64,000 nt of DNA from Pseudarcicella hirudinis (GCF_900115665.1 NZ_FOXH01000001.1:615777-679776), one strand, 5' to 3'; positions 15,317-25,264 are shown, counted from the stretch's first letter. The notes: a model not told the origin generated them from the letters alone. Translations and numbers: made by a program.

Positions 15317-15341
15317 TTCCGGAAAACTGGCGCTTCCGGAA
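15317..15341. terminator. Hairpin between convergent genes
   Basis: TTCCGGAA repeats as an inverted pair around a nine-base loop right after the stop of the TPR/SH3 gene. A run of A precedes it (a T run for the minus-strand SDR gene), so it is mainly a terminator for the SDR gene. Confidence 0.55.
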
Positions 15342-15370
15342 CTTTCAAATTATGTATTTCTAAACAAAAT

Positions 15371-16177
15371 TTACCTCAAAGGTGAGTCTTTTTCCTTTGC
15401 AAGGGTATTATAAACCATGGTATCCATCAATTTGGGCAGCCATTTATTGAGAAAAACGGTAAGTTTTCCCTGAGATGTCAGCACCAGGTCTCTTTTTCTT
15501 TTCTTCGTTGCATTTAAAATAGCATCTGCCACTTCTTCGGCAGACATCATTTTTCCTTCATCTCTCATTGAGTCTCCTTTGCTCTGTCCATCACTACCTA
15601 ATGAAGCAACCCGGATATTGGACGCTGTAAAGCCCGGACAAGCCGTAAGTACATGAACTCCGGTTTTGAGTAATTCCGTCCTCAACGCCTCTAAAAAGCC
15701 GTTTAAAGCAAACTTTGAAGCCGAATATCCCGAGCGAACCGGTAAACCTCTGTAACCTGCTATGGATGAAATGCCAATAATTGATCCTTTTGTTGCCTTA
15801 ATATGAGGTAAAGCATATTTTGTGGCATAAACAACACCATAGAAGTTTATATCCATTACTTTTTTAATCACCTCAAGTTCCACGTCTTCAAACATCGAGC
15901 GCATCGAAATACCTGCATTATTGATTAAAATATCTATTTTGCCATACTTTTCCAAAGTCTGATTTACCATTATTTCATTGTCCTTCTCAACGCTTACATC
16001 TCCTGTAATAGCCAGGTTTTCTATATTTTCTGCTTTTAATTCATTGGAAACGGCTTCTAAGGGCTCTTTTTTTCTTCCGGTAATAACAATTTTCGCACCC
16101 TCTCTTCCAAATGCAAAAGCCAATGCTTTCCCGATTCCTGAGGATGCCCCCGTAATAATAACAACCTTATCTTTCAT
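15371..16177 (-). CDS. Short-chain dehydrogenase/reductase (SDR)
   Basis: The 268-residue classical SDR has the cofactor motif TGASSGIGKA (about 9-18), NNAGIS, the catalytic Ser (ISSIAGYRG) and YSASKFALNGF with Tyr and Lys four apart. An Arg/Lys-bearing second strand (ITGRKKE) favours NADP(H). The C-terminal KRKRDLVLTSQGK region resembles DHRS7-like and other membrane-associated SDRs acting on lipids or ketones. The substrate cannot be told. It is monocistronic and convergent with the upstream neighbour. Confidence 0.85.
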   Translation of the reverse strand: MKDKVVIITGASSGIGKALAFAFGREGAKIVITGRKKEPLEAVSNELKAENIENLAITGDVSVEKDNEIMVNQTLEKYGKIDILINNAGISMRSMFEDVELEVIKKVMDINFYGVVYATKYALPHIKATKGSIIGISSIAGYRGLPVRSGYSASKFALNGFLEALRTELLKTGVHVLTACPGFTASNIRVASLGSDGQSKGDSMRDEGKMMSAEEVADAILNATKKRKRDLVLTSQGKLTVFLNKWLPKLMDTMVYNTLAKEKDSPLR

Positions 16178-16416
16178 CTGTGAGTTTATAATTTACAACT
16201 TTTCAACCTATAACACAATCTATTCAATATCAATCATTTAATATCCAAAAACTATTAATATGATACAGGATAGCATTTAAGCGGCAATGATTGTTCTTCA
16301 AGTTTACTGAAAACTTTCCATTAGCAGAAAGCATTTAAGCTTTTTATGTTCAAAAGCTTAGAATTTACCTGCAAAAATAAAAAGCATTCCCTTTATCACA
16401 GCCTTTATCAGGAAGT

Positions 16417-16449
16417 TTTGCCGAAAAGAACGGTTTTTTTGTAATTTTG
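16417..16449 (+). promoter_or_regulatory. Bacteroidota-type promoter, near-leaderless
   Basis: A -33 TTTG (16417-16420) and a -7 TAATTTTG (16442-16449) are separated by 21 bp, matching the TTTG / TAnnTTTG consensus. The rlmD ATG begins 8 nt after the -7 box, so the mRNA leader should be only a base or so long. Confidence 0.65.
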
Positions 16450-16456
16450 CAATCTT

Positions 16457-17878
16457 ATGAGAGGAAAGAATAAAAAACCGAATATCGTTTTAGAAAACGT
16501 TTTAATAGAAGATTTTGCTTCTGAGGCAAAGTGTCTGAGCAGAGTAAATGATGAAGTAATCTTCATTGAGGGTCCTGTTGCCCCGGGTGATTATGCAGAT
16601 TTAAGAATTACAAAGTCTAAGAAAAACTACAAAGAAGCTACGGCTATCAATATTCGTCCTACTTCTGCATTCAGAACCCAGACTACCTGTTCTCATTTCG
16701 GGGTTTGTGGAGGATGCAAGTGGCAACACATTGATTATCAACAGCAACTTGTCTTTAAAACCAAACAGGTCACCGATAATCTGGAAAGAATTGCAAAAGT
16801 AGATCTCCCGGCAATTAATCCGATTCTTCCCTCAAAAGAAACATTTTATTACCGGAACAAACTGGAATTTACCTTCTCCAAAAATCGCTGGCTAACGGCT
16901 GAAGAAATGAACACTGAGGGTAATTTATCCAAAAATGCCCTGGGTTTTCATGTTCCGAAACGATATGATAAAATTCTTGATGTTTCGCATTGTTATCTTC
17001 AACCGGATCCATCCAATAAGATTAGGCTGGCTGTAAAAGACTTTGCTGAGAAACATGATATGGAATTTTATGAATTGGTACGCCAGGAAGAAGGAGTGCT
17101 TCGCAATCTGATTATCCGAATTGCCAAAACAGGAGATTTGATGGTAATTGTACAATTTGCCAAAAATAGCCCTGAAGAAATTCAGTTAATGATGGATTTT
17201 CTGGCTAATGAATTTCCGGAAATCACTTCATTAAACTATATTATTAACACAAAAGGGAATGATACTTTTCATGACCTTGAGGTTATTAATGTGAAGGGCT
17301 TCCCATATATCATTGAAGAAATGGAAGGTTTGAAATTCAGAGTCGGACCAAAATCCTTCTATCAGACCAATTCCACCCAGGCTTATGAGCTTTATAAAAT
17401 CACCAGGGATTATGCTGATCTTCAGGGAGATGAGCTGGTGTACGATTTATATACCGGCACAGGAACTATTGCTAATTTCGTAGCAAAAAAGGCCAGAAAA
17501 GTGATTGGTCTTGAATATGTGGAAATGGCGGTTGAAGATGCCCGGGTAAATTCGGAAATCAATAATATCTCCAATACTGAGTTTTATGCCGGAGATATGA
17601 GAAAACTTCTTGATGAGGATTTCATTAAGCAGAATGGCCGCCCGGATGTAGTCATTACCGACCCGCCGAGAGCCGGAATGGATGAACCTGTAGTCAGAAC
17701 TTTACTGGAAGCTGCTCCGAAAAGAATTGTTTATGTAAGCTGCAATCCTGCCACTCAGGCTCGTGATCTGGCTTTACTGGACGCTAAATATGTAGTTACA
17801 GCGGTTCAACCTGTTGACATGTTCCCGCAAACGCATCACGTAGAAAATGTGGTAAGATTGGATCTGAGAGAGAACTGA
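16457..17878 (+). CDS. rlmD: 23S rRNA (uracil-C5)-methyltransferase, RlmD/RumA family
   Basis: The 473-residue protein has an N-terminal TRAM domain. A 4Fe-4S cluster motif (CSHFGVCGGC, spacing C-x5-C-x2-C) lies near residue 76. A class I SAM methyltransferase domain follows, with YDLYTGTGTIANFVA, ITDPPRAGMDEP and the catalytic Cys in YVSCNPATQARDL. The family makes 5-methyluridine in 23S rRNA (U1939 in RlmD). The paralog RlmC/RlmCD cannot be ruled out from sequence alone. It has its own promoter and a strong terminator. Confidence 0.88.
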   Translation: MRGKNKKPNIVLENVLIEDFASEAKCLSRVNDEVIFIEGPVAPGDYADLRITKSKKNYKEATAINIRPTSAFRTQTTCSHFGVCGGCKWQHIDYQQQLVFKTKQVTDNLERIAKVDLPAINPILPSKETFYYRNKLEFTFSKNRWLTAEEMNTEGNLSKNALGFHVPKRYDKILDVSHCYLQPDPSNKIRLAVKDFAEKHDMEFYELVRQEEGVLRNLIIRIAKTGDLMVIVQFAKNSPEEIQLMMDFLANEFPEITSLNYIINTKGNDTFHDLEVINVKGFPYIIEEMEGLKFRVGPKSFYQTNSTQAYELYKITRDYADLQGDELVYDLYTGTGTIANFVAKKARKVIGLEYVEMAVEDARVNSEINNISNTEFYAGDMRKLLDEDFIKQNGRPDVVITDPPRAGMDEPVVRTLLEAAPKRIVYVSCNPATQARDLALLDAKYVVTAVQPVDMFPQTHHVENVVRLDLREN

Positions 17879-17905
17879 TTTCACCTTAGTTTATAAGGTT
17901 ATATT

Positions 17906-17952
17906 AAGAAGAATCCCTGATTTGAAGTTGTTTCAAATCAGGGATTCTTCTT
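17906..17952. terminator. Strong intrinsic terminator
   Basis: A perfect 21-bp inverted repeat (AAGAAGAATCCCTGATTTGAA and its complement) with a five-base loop lies 28 nt after the rlmD stop. It can act for both this gene and, in reverse, dnaB, though dnaB ends 177 nt further on. Confidence 0.8.
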
Positions 17953-18128
17953 ATAAAAAATAAAATATTACCAGGAAAATGGTTTAACTAAAATTAATTT
18001 TCAGGTAAAATTATTCCTTCAGTTTTAAGAAAAAACGGCTTAAATTTATCCTAAAGGCACTTTTTAATTAAGAAAGAAAAAAACAAATCGAACGATCATT
18101 CAAAAATCATTTGATTTAATAAGCTTTT

Positions 18129-19736
18129 TTAAAACGGCACATCCTGACTAGGGTTAGCAGTATTTCCGCCAAACGGATTGGCATTCGGGTTGTTCAAACG
18201 ACTTCCCAGCGTAATGGCTCCTCCACTTTCAAACGTGCTGGCCGGATCAGCAATATGCTGGAAAGACTGCATATCATTATTCATTCCTAAATACTCTGAA
18301 GCATCAAGATCACAATATTTAGTATATTTTCCGATAAACCTCAATTGAACCGTATCCAGAGAACCTGCTCTGTTCTTGGCAATAATCAACTCTCCTACTC
18401 CTGCTACTGAATTCCCGTTTTCATCCTGGGTAATTCCATAGTATTCAGGACGGTAAATAAACATTACCATATCGGCATCCTGCTCAATCGAACCGGATTC
18501 ACGTAAATCTGAAAGCTGTGGTTTCTTATCTCCTCCCCTTGTTTCAACAGCACGGCTCAATTGCGAAAGAGCGATAACCGGAACATCCAGTTCTTTTGCC
18601 AATTGCTTTAGTGCCCTCGAAATCGAGGCAATTTCCTGTTCACGGTTTCCGCTTCCTCCTCTGCCTGAAGAATCTCCCGACATAAGCTGCAAGTAGTCAA
18701 TTACAATCATCTGAATATCATGCTGAGCTTTCAGACGACGGCATTTCGCCCTTAATTCAAGAATTGATAAAGCAGGAGTATCATCGATAAATATCGGAGC
18801 GGAAGTTAATTTACCAATTTTGGCATGCAATTGGGCCCATTCATGCGGTGCAAGATTCCCCTTTCTGATTTTTTCAGACTCAAGCTCTGCTTCTGCGGAA
18901 ATCAAACGATTTACCAACTGAACAGAAGACATTTCCAATGAGAATATTGCTACAGCCTGGCCAAAATCGACCGCTGCATTTCTGCAGGCAGAAACAATCA
19001 GGGCTGTTTTCCCCATACCCGGACGGGCTGCAATGATAATTAATTCCGTTCTTTGCCAGCCGGAAGTAATTCTGTCCAAGGCACTAAAGCCGGAAGCAAC
19101 TCCGGTCAGGCCTTCTTTCATATTCTTTTTGTTTTCCAACTCCAGCAAAGCACTCCGCATGATTGCAGCCATATCCGAGTAATTCTTCCGGATATTTGAT
19201 TCAGAAATTCTGAAAAGCTCCTGCTCTACTCTGTCCAGCAACTGAAAAACATCTGTGGTATCTTCATAAGCTAATCTCTGAACCTCTGAGGATACTGAAA
19301 TCAACTGTCTTTTAATAGAATGTTCGGCCACAACCCTGGCATGATATTCAATATTAGCCGCAGAGTTTACTCTGCTCGTCAATTCTGCTAAATATGAGGT
19401 ACCTCCGGCCAGTTCTAATTCCCCCATTGCCTTCAGCTGATTGTTAACCGTCAGTAAGTCAATAGGTTCTGAAGCAGCAAAAAGTAAAGTAATTGCACCG
19501 TAAATTCTCTGATGAGCTTCTTTATAAAATGAATCAGGCTTTAAAATATCAATTACATTTGTCAGGGCATCCTTCTCAATCATTAATGCACCCAAAACAG
19601 CTTCCTCCAAATCCAGCGCCTGAGGTGGTATTTTCCCAAGCCCTGTATCCAGCCAACGGTTAGATGAAATTATCTTACCACCTGCAAAAGTGGCATTTTT
19701 TTTAAAAGTATTTTGATTTGGCCTGTTCTGTTCCAT
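18129..19736 (-). CDS. dnaB: Replicative DNA helicase DnaB
   Basis: From ATG 19736 (17 codons inside the longest frame) the protein has 535 residues, within the range for DnaB. The N-terminal DnaB-N domain is marked by PPQALDLEEAVLGALM. The RecA-like motor has Walker A ARPGMGKTAL, the H1a/H2 region ending in VIDYLQLM, the H3 motif ALSQLSRAVE and the arginine-finger region KNRAGSLDTVQL. It unwinds DNA at the replication fork. The C-terminus carries an Asn/Gly-rich tail common in Bacteroidota. It is monocistronic and divergent from phoH. Confidence 0.95.
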   Translation of the reverse strand: MEQNRPNQNTFKKNATFAGGKIISSNRWLDTGLGKIPPQALDLEEAVLGALMIEKDALTNVIDILKPDSFYKEAHQRIYGAITLLFAASEPIDLLTVNNQLKAMGELELAGGTSYLAELTSRVNSAANIEYHARVVAEHSIKRQLISVSSEVQRLAYEDTTDVFQLLDRVEQELFRISESNIRKNYSDMAAIMRSALLELENKKNMKEGLTGVASGFSALDRITSGWQRTELIIIAARPGMGKTALIVSACRNAAVDFGQAVAIFSLEMSSVQLVNRLISAEAELESEKIRKGNLAPHEWAQLHAKIGKLTSAPIFIDDTPALSILELRAKCRRLKAQHDIQMIVIDYLQLMSGDSSGRGGSGNREQEIASISRALKQLAKELDVPVIALSQLSRAVETRGGDKKPQLSDLRESGSIEQDADMVMFIYRPEYYGITQDENGNSVAGVGELIIAKNRAGSLDTVQLRFIGKYTKYCDLDASEYLGMNNDMQSFQHIADPASTFESGGAITLGSRLNNPNANPFGGNTANPSQDVPF

Positions 19737-20108
19737 TAATACAATGTTACGAAAATATCTCAATATTCGGAAGCACTTCTTCAGCAAATACTATAACTGA
19801 TTGATTCCCAGCGGGCGATCTCAGTTATGCAAAATATTAATTTTTAAGACATAAATTTCTTAAAAAATCTCCTTAAAAAACATATTGTCATCAAAATTAA
19901 TTTAATACATTAGTGCATAATTTACAGGGGATTTTTCTGACTCTTTTTCTCAAAAAACTGAAAATATTCCGGATTTATCTATTCATTTTATCTGTTTGAG
20001 AACATTTTTTTAATAAACCGACTGAATAAAAAATAATCCGCATCGTTTTCGTTATATTTATTAACAGCAAATCTGCCCCTGAATCCTTCAATTTAAACAT
20101 TTAACGAT
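19737..20108. other. Intergenic region between divergent dnaB and phoH
   Basis: This 372-bp AT-rich gap must hold the promoters of both genes. No clear TTTG/TAnnTTTG pair, repeat or RNA structure stands out. Confidence 0.5.
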
Positions 20109-21089
20109 TTGACAGAAAATGTAATTACCCTTGAAGATGTTTCGTTAATTGACCTTTTGGGAGTTGAAAACGGAAATATCAAAATTGTTTCGGCGGCATT
20201 CCCGCAAAGTAAGATCATCTCCCGCGGGAATGAAATCATTATAAAAGGTTCCCAGCCTGAGATTGTCAGAATCAACGATATTTTGAACGCCATTATAGAG
20301 CACGTTCATAAATATGGCAAAATTTCCAAAGAGCAGGTAAAAACCTACCTACAGATGGATAAGAACCCAGAAGAAGATCCTGAAGCCCACCTTAAAGAAG
20401 AAGATGACGTTTTATTGTATGGTACCAAAGGTGTTGTAATTCGCGTAAAAACCCCCAATCAGAAGAAACTTGTTGAAGCAGCCAAAGAGAACGATATTGT
20501 TTTTGCAGTAGGGCCTGCCGGTACCGGTAAAACCTATACAGCAGTAGCAATTGCGGTAAAAGCACTGAAAAACAAAGAAGTTAAGAAAATCATTATTACC
20601 CGTCCGGCAGTAGAAGCCGGTGAGAATCTGGGCTTTCTTCCCGGTGATCTGAAAGAAAAAATTGATCCTTATCTGAGACCAATTTATGATGCCCTGGATG
20701 ATATGATTCAACCCGAAAAACTGAAGTTTTTTATTGACAACCGGGTCATTGAAATCGCACCTTTGGCTTATATGAGAGGCCGAACACTTAACAATGCTTT
20801 TATTCTGTTGGATGAGGCGCAAAATACTACCCCTATGCAGATGAAAATGTTCCTGACGCGTATGGGTGTAAACTCTAAAACTATTATAACAGGAGATAAA
20901 TCTCAGGTAGATTTACCGTTGAAACAAAAATCTGGTCTGGCTGAAGCTACCCGAATCCTTGAAGGAATCAAAGGAATTGGATTTGTGGAATTAGATGGTA
21001 AAGATGTTGTACGTCATAGATTGGTAAGAGATATCATCATGGCTTACGAAAAGTCAGAGGCAGAGAGAGAACAAAATAACACCAGATGA
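20109..21089 (+). CDS. PhoH family ATPase
   Basis: The 326-residue protein starts at TTG 20109, since no ATG lies near the expected N-terminus. The N-terminal KH-like region (about 1-100) is followed by the PhoH ATPase: Walker A AVGPAGTGKTYTA, ITRPAVEAGENLGFLPGD, Walker B AFILLDEAQNTT, and ITGDKSQVDLP. PhoH proteins are RNA-linked ATPases, often near ybeY. Here the next gene overlaps by four bases and is an unrelated secreted peptidase. The precise cellular role is not known. Confidence 0.9.
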   Translation: MTENVITLEDVSLIDLLGVENGNIKIVSAAFPQSKIISRGNEIIIKGSQPEIVRINDILNAIIEHVHKYGKISKEQVKTYLQMDKNPEEDPEAHLKEEDDVLLYGTKGVVIRVKTPNQKKLVEAAKENDIVFAVGPAGTGKTYTAVAIAVKALKNKEVKKIIITRPAVEAGENLGFLPGDLKEKIDPYLRPIYDALDDMIQPEKLKFFIDNRVIEIAPLAYMRGRTLNNAFILLDEAQNTTPMQMKMFLTRMGVNSKTIITGDKSQVDLPLKQKSGLAEATRILEGIKGIGFVELDGKDVVRHRLVRDIIMAYEKSEAEREQNNTR

Positions 21090-22372
21090 AAAAGTGCATT
21101 ACCTCCTTACTGATTTTAATGTCGGTCAATACTTTTGCTCAGAGCAGATGCGCTGTCGCGGAGATTGATTCTATCCGAAGTTTGAATAATCCTTCTTTTA
21201 ACTTTAAAAAAGCACTGATAAACAAAGAAATAAGTAAAAATGTAATCAGTGACAGGCTTGCCTCTTCGGCAATTTCAGGGACAGTAATTAAAATTCCGGT
21301 TGTAGTACATGTACTGACCGACAGAAATCCAGAGGATATTGGTGGATTGAATAATAATAATATTTCAGAAGAACAGATCCTTTCTCAGATAAAGGTTCTC
21401 AATCAGGATTACAGGCGGCAAGCCGGGACTAATGGCTTCAATACCAATCCGGTGGGTGTTGATATGGAAATTGAGTTTTCTCTGGCCACGATTGACCCAA
21501 ATGGTAATTCAACCAATGGTATTACCAGAACAAAAGTCTCTCAGTCAACTTTTGATATTACCGGAGAATACCTCAAAATAGGAAATCTTATCCATTGGGA
21601 TTATGAAAAATATCTCAACATCTGGGTATTAACTGCAAATGGACGTAATCTGGGTTATGGAGCATTTCCATATGATGCCAATGTAAGGGGATTGGAATTT
21701 GATCAGACTTCCTTAAATGAGCAGAAACAGTTTGACGGAGTAATCATTGATTACCGCTATTTTGGTACAGTTGGTGCAGTTACCAGTAAAACTTATGGCT
21801 GGGGAAGAACAGCTTCGCATGAAATTGGTCACTGGCTGGGACTTTTGCATCCGAATGGGGATATACGTTGCGGGGATGATTATTGCAATGACACTCCTAC
21901 TATCGAATCCCTGAACAATTCTACCAACTGTAATAAAATTACTTCAAATTGCACAGGTGTTGTTGTTCAGAATATGATAGAGAATTACATGGATTATTCT
22001 CCTGATTTTTGCATGAATGTTTTTACCCAGGATCAAAAAGACAGAGTAAGAAGTGTATTGGATAAAAGTCCTACCCGTCAAAAAATTGTAACCGCCAATA
22101 TTGACTTACCGGAAAGTGATAAGCTTGCTATCACTATTAAGCCAAACCCGACCAGTGATTTAGCGAAAATTGAAGTACTTTTCAAAAGTACAAAATCTAT
22201 TTATGTAAATGTGTTTGACTATTCGGGTAAAAGCTTTTATACCAATACTTACGAGAATCAGTCCAGTTCACTAATCTATCTTGATACCTCAAAATATCCT
22301 AACGGAAACTATATTTTACAAGTCATTGCAGGAGATGAGTCTCTGAGTAAACACTTGATTGTTAACCGATAG
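21086..22372 (+). CDS. Secreted M43-family zinc metallopeptidase with T9SS sorting domain
   Basis: The 428-residue protein has a signal peptide (about 1-18) and a metzincin active site HEIGHWLGLLHP (HExxHxxGxxH). The Met-turn NYMDYSPDFCMN is followed by FTQDQKDRV, typical of M43B cytophagalysin/pappalysin-like enzymes. The C-terminal 80 residues (IKPNPTSDLAKIEV to the final KHLIVNR) are a type A T9SS sorting domain. The protein is therefore exported by SPI and then T9SS, to the surface or medium. Its start overlaps phoH (ATGA), so both may share a transcript. Confidence 0.9.
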   Translation: MKKCITSLLILMSVNTFAQSRCAVAEIDSIRSLNNPSFNFKKALINKEISKNVISDRLASSAISGTVIKIPVVVHVLTDRNPEDIGGLNNNNISEEQILSQIKVLNQDYRRQAGTNGFNTNPVGVDMEIEFSLATIDPNGNSTNGITRTKVSQSTFDITGEYLKIGNLIHWDYEKYLNIWVLTANGRNLGYGAFPYDANVRGLEFDQTSLNEQKQFDGVIIDYRYFGTVGAVTSKTYGWGRTASHEIGHWLGLLHPNGDIRCGDDYCNDTPTIESLNNSTNCNKITSNCTGVVVQNMIENYMDYSPDFCMNVFTQDQKDRVRSVLDKSPTRQKIVTANIDLPESDKLAITIKPNPTSDLAKIEVLFKSTKSIYVNVFDYSGKSFYTNTYENQSSSLIYLDTSKYPNGNYILQVIAGDESLSKHLIVNR

Positions 22373-22520
22373 GCATTTTCAAGCAACTCTGGCTCAAAAT
22401 ACGGTTATATTTTTCGTTTTTATGTAACACCAATACTGAATGATCGTTCAATTTGTGCATTTCAATTTAGCTTAGCATGTTTTGTGACACGCTGAGCAAA
22501 TATTTTTTAGAAAAGATGAT

Positions 22521-22952
22521 ATGATTAATGTTAAAGTAGTTGAGAATCAGGAGGAATTGGATCTGGCATATCATGTCAGAACAAAGGTTTTTATAGAAGA
22601 GCAAGCCTGTCCACCTGAAGAAGAATTTGATGAATATGATCAGGAATGCAGGCATTTATTAGCGCTGTCAGACGGAAATCCTGCCGGAACTGCCCGTTGG
22701 AGATATACGGCAAAAGGTGTCAAGCTTGAACGGTTTGCTGTTTTAAAGGAATTTCGGGGTAATAAAGTTGGAGCTTCATTGGTTGACTTTATTATCAAAG
22801 ACATTGACAGCCAGGAAAAAAGTAAAGGACAAATCAAATATCTGTATGCCCAGCTATCTGCCATGCCTCTTTATCAGAAGTTTGGTTTTAAACCCTTTGG
22901 AGAAAGATTCTGGGAAGTTGGCATCCAACATCAGGCTATGGAGCTGATTTAA
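22521..22952 (+). CDS. GNAT family N-acetyltransferase
   Basis: The 143-residue protein fits the small ElaA/YjcF-like GNAT group: YHVRTKVFIEEQACP near the start, LERFAVLKEFRGNKVGASLV as acetyl-CoA binding motif A, and LYQKFGFKPFGERFWEVGIQH with the conserved Tyr near the end. The substrate cannot be predicted. It stands alone with a terminator behind it. Confidence 0.85.
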   Translation: MINVKVVENQEELDLAYHVRTKVFIEEQACPPEEEFDEYDQECRHLLALSDGNPAGTARWRYTAKGVKLERFAVLKEFRGNKVGASLVDFIIKDIDSQEKSKGQIKYLYAQLSAMPLYQKFGFKPFGERFWEVGIQHQAMELI

Positions 22953-22985
22953 TGCTGAATAAACTGAACTTTTTCAAGAATTTCT

Positions 22986-23011
22986 AAAGCGGAATCAAGG
23001 ATTTCCGCTTT
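22986..23011 (+). terminator. Intrinsic terminator after the GNAT gene
   Basis: AAAGCGGAA pairs with TTCCGCTTT across an eight-base loop and runs into a T tract. Confidence 0.75.
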
Positions 23012-23121
23012 TTTTCTTTACTGCGAAACATAGCTTGAAAACAAATTGTTACGTTATTATAAAGAATTCCCAAATATCCAGATAATCTCGGCTTACTTAT
23101 TTAAAATCACTTTCGGAAATT

Positions 23122-23760
23122 ATGGAAAAATCAGAAAAAATTATCCAGGCTTACATTGAGCATTTTATTGAAAATGGAAATCGCCCCGCTTCCGTATTTG
23201 CTTTTGCCAAAAAGTTAAAAATGAAAGAAGCAGAATTTTATGAATTTTATAATTCCTTTGAATTGCTGGAAAGTGATATCTGGCTAAGGTTTTTTGAAAC
23301 AACCAGAAAAAAGATTGAAGCCGAGGAAATCTATGCAGGCTATTCGATCAGAGAGAAATTACTGGCATTTTATTATACATGGGTTGAAGTTTTGAAAGAA
23401 AACAGAAGCTATGTCATTCTCGCCTGGCAAAGTATTGATCGTAAGAAACTGAAAACTCCGACTTTTCTTGGTCCCTTTAAGGCAGCTTTTAAGGATTTTG
23501 CCAATAGCCTTGTATCAGAAGGTAAAGAAAGTCGTGAAGTAGCATCAAGACGCTACCTGGATGAAAGATATGCAGATGCTTTTTGGCTGCAAGCGCTTTT
23601 AATTTTAGATTTCTGGGTGAAAGACCCTTCCAAATCATTTGAAAAAACGGATGCTTTTATTGAAAAAGCAGTAAATACTTCTTTTGACCTGATTGGGGCT
23701 TCAGCTTTAGATTCGGTATTGGATTTAGCTAAATTTTTATACCAGCATCATAAAGCCTGA
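23122..23760 (+). CDS. TetR-type regulator (C-terminal ABC1-linked type)
   Basis: This 212-residue all-helical protein has an N-terminal TetR-like helix-turn-helix (about 5-50: KIIQAYIEHFIENG, ASVFAFAKKLKMKEAEFYEFY). A ligand-binding-type helical domain follows, with repeated Trp residues. The HTH is diverged from the usual TetR signature. It lies 16 nt upstream of an AarF/ABC1 kinase gene, a pairing I recall from other Bacteroidota. It may sense a lipid or quinone-related signal (inference). Confidence 0.7.
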   Translation: MEKSEKIIQAYIEHFIENGNRPASVFAFAKKLKMKEAEFYEFYNSFELLESDIWLRFFETTRKKIEAEEIYAGYSIREKLLAFYYTWVEVLKENRSYVILAWQSIDRKKLKTPTFLGPFKAAFKDFANSLVSEGKESREVASRRYLDERYADAFWLQALLILDFWVKDPSKSFEKTDAFIEKAVNTSFDLIGASALDSVLDLAKFLYQHHKA

Positions 23761-23776
23761 CTTTAAATAATTTCTG

Positions 23777-25105
23777 ATGAAACAACAAGGATCCATACCC
23801 ACCTCAAAAGTTGCCCGAGCTACGGAATTTGTGAAAACCGGGGTTAAAATCGGAGGTAACTATATAAAACATAACGTTAAAAAGATCGTAGACCCCTCTA
23901 TTTCAAGAGATGAACTACATCAGGATAACGCCAAAGATATTTACAATTCACTCAGTACTTTGAAAGGTTCCGCCTTAAAAGTTACCCAAATGCTGAGTAT
24001 GGATAAGGGACTTCTGCCAAAAGCATACCGGGATAAATTTACCATGTCTCAATATTCAGCTCCTCCTCTGTCTGCACCATTGGTTATGAAAACTTTCCAA
24101 AAGAATTTTGGAAAGTCTCCTTCTGAGTTATTTGACAAATTCAACATTTCTGCTTCTAATGCCGCCTCAATCGGTCAGGTTCATAAAGCGGAGAAGGATG
24201 GTAAACAGCTGGCCGTCAAGGTACAGTATCCGGGCGTAGCTGAAAGTATCGGGGCAGATCTAAAAATGGTTAAGCCAATTGCTATCGCTATGTTTAACCT
24301 TAACGAAAAAGATGTTGACCGTTATATGGCTGAGGTAGAAAGCAAGCTATTGGAAGAAACGGATTATCGTCTGGAATTAAAACGGTCTATGGAAATTACC
24401 CGGGCTTGTGCACATTTGGAAGGCATCATTTTTCCCCGGTATTATCCTCAGTATTCTTCAGACAAAATTCTTACGATGGATTGGCTTGAAGGACTGCATC
24501 TGAAAGAATTTATTGAAACAAACCCTTCCCAGGAGATCAGGAACAAAATCGGTCAATTATTATGGGATTTTTATGATTTTCAATTTCATACCTTAAAACA
24601 GGTACATGCAGATCCTCATCCAGGTAATTTCCTGATGAGAGCTGATGGTAGTATTGGTGTAATTGATTTCGGGTGTATTAAGGAGATTCCTGAGACTTAT
24701 TATCATGATTACTTCGCCTTGCTTAATTTCGATAACCTGGATGATAAAGAGAAAACCGATCGTATTTTCAGAAATCTGGAATTTATCGTTCCTTCCGATT
24801 CAGCAGAAGAAAAGGCTTTTTTCACAGATCTATTCACAGGAATGATTCATTTACTTGGCAAACCTTTTGCTACAGACGAATTTGATTTTTCAGATGATGA
24901 ATATTTCGAATCAGTATATGCTTTTGCAGACAGGCTTACGAAAATAGAAGAATTAAAAAACTCCAAAGTCGCCAGAGGCTCACAACATGGCTTATATGTG
25001 AACAGAACTTATTTCGGATTATATTCCATTCTGAATGAATTAAGGGCTAAAGTTACAACTCACAAGCCTGATTGGCTGGTAGCAAAGAAAGCGGTTTTAC
25101 TTTGA
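23777..25105 (+). CDS. ABC1/AarF/UbiB-family atypical kinase
   Basis: The 442-residue protein shows the ABC1 signature. An N-terminal KxGQ-like region (LKGSALKVTQMLSMD) is followed by AASIGQVHKAEKDGKQLAVKVQYPG (listed as motifs SIGQVH and AVKVQYPG), VHADPHPGNFLM and GVIDFGCIKEIP, the latter two being catalytic-loop and DFG equivalents. UbiB/COQ8 relatives support isoprenoid quinone synthesis or lipid handling. Bacteroidota use menaquinone, so the exact target is open. It is cotranscribed with the TetR-like gene. Confidence 0.88.
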   Translation: MKQQGSIPTSKVARATEFVKTGVKIGGNYIKHNVKKIVDPSISRDELHQDNAKDIYNSLSTLKGSALKVTQMLSMDKGLLPKAYRDKFTMSQYSAPPLSAPLVMKTFQKNFGKSPSELFDKFNISASNAASIGQVHKAEKDGKQLAVKVQYPGVAESIGADLKMVKPIAIAMFNLNEKDVDRYMAEVESKLLEETDYRLELKRSMEITRACAHLEGIIFPRYYPQYSSDKILTMDWLEGLHLKEFIETNPSQEIRNKIGQLLWDFYDFQFHTLKQVHADPHPGNFLMRADGSIGVIDFGCIKEIPETYYHDYFALLNFDNLDDKEKTDRIFRNLEFIVPSDSAEEKAFFTDLFTGMIHLLGKPFATDEFDFSDDEYFESVYAFADRLTKIEELKNSKVARGSQHGLYVNRTYFGLYSILNELRAKVTTHKPDWLVAKKAVLL

Positions 25106-25216
25106 TATTAGAAGTATTTTAAGACAAAAGACACCAGACATCTGTTTTAGCTTTATTTGGCATTATTTTAAGATCAATAAACCTAAATTAATGTGCGATA
25201 ATGGTTTCAGTAAAAA

Positions 25217-25264
25217 TTAAAAACCGCTATGACTGGATTTTAACCCATTCATAGCGGTTTTTAA
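25217..25264. terminator. Bidirectional terminator
   Basis: TTAAAAACCGCTATGA pairs with TCATAGCGGTTTTTAA. It lies between the ABC1 kinase gene and the convergent tRNA-Leu and can serve both. Confidence 0.8.

Noticed and set aside
16272-16340. Direct repeat AGCATTTAAGC at 16272-16282 and 16330-16340 upstream of rlmD
   Set aside because: It is only 11 bp in AT-rich sequence, with no further copies or symmetry. Chance is likely.
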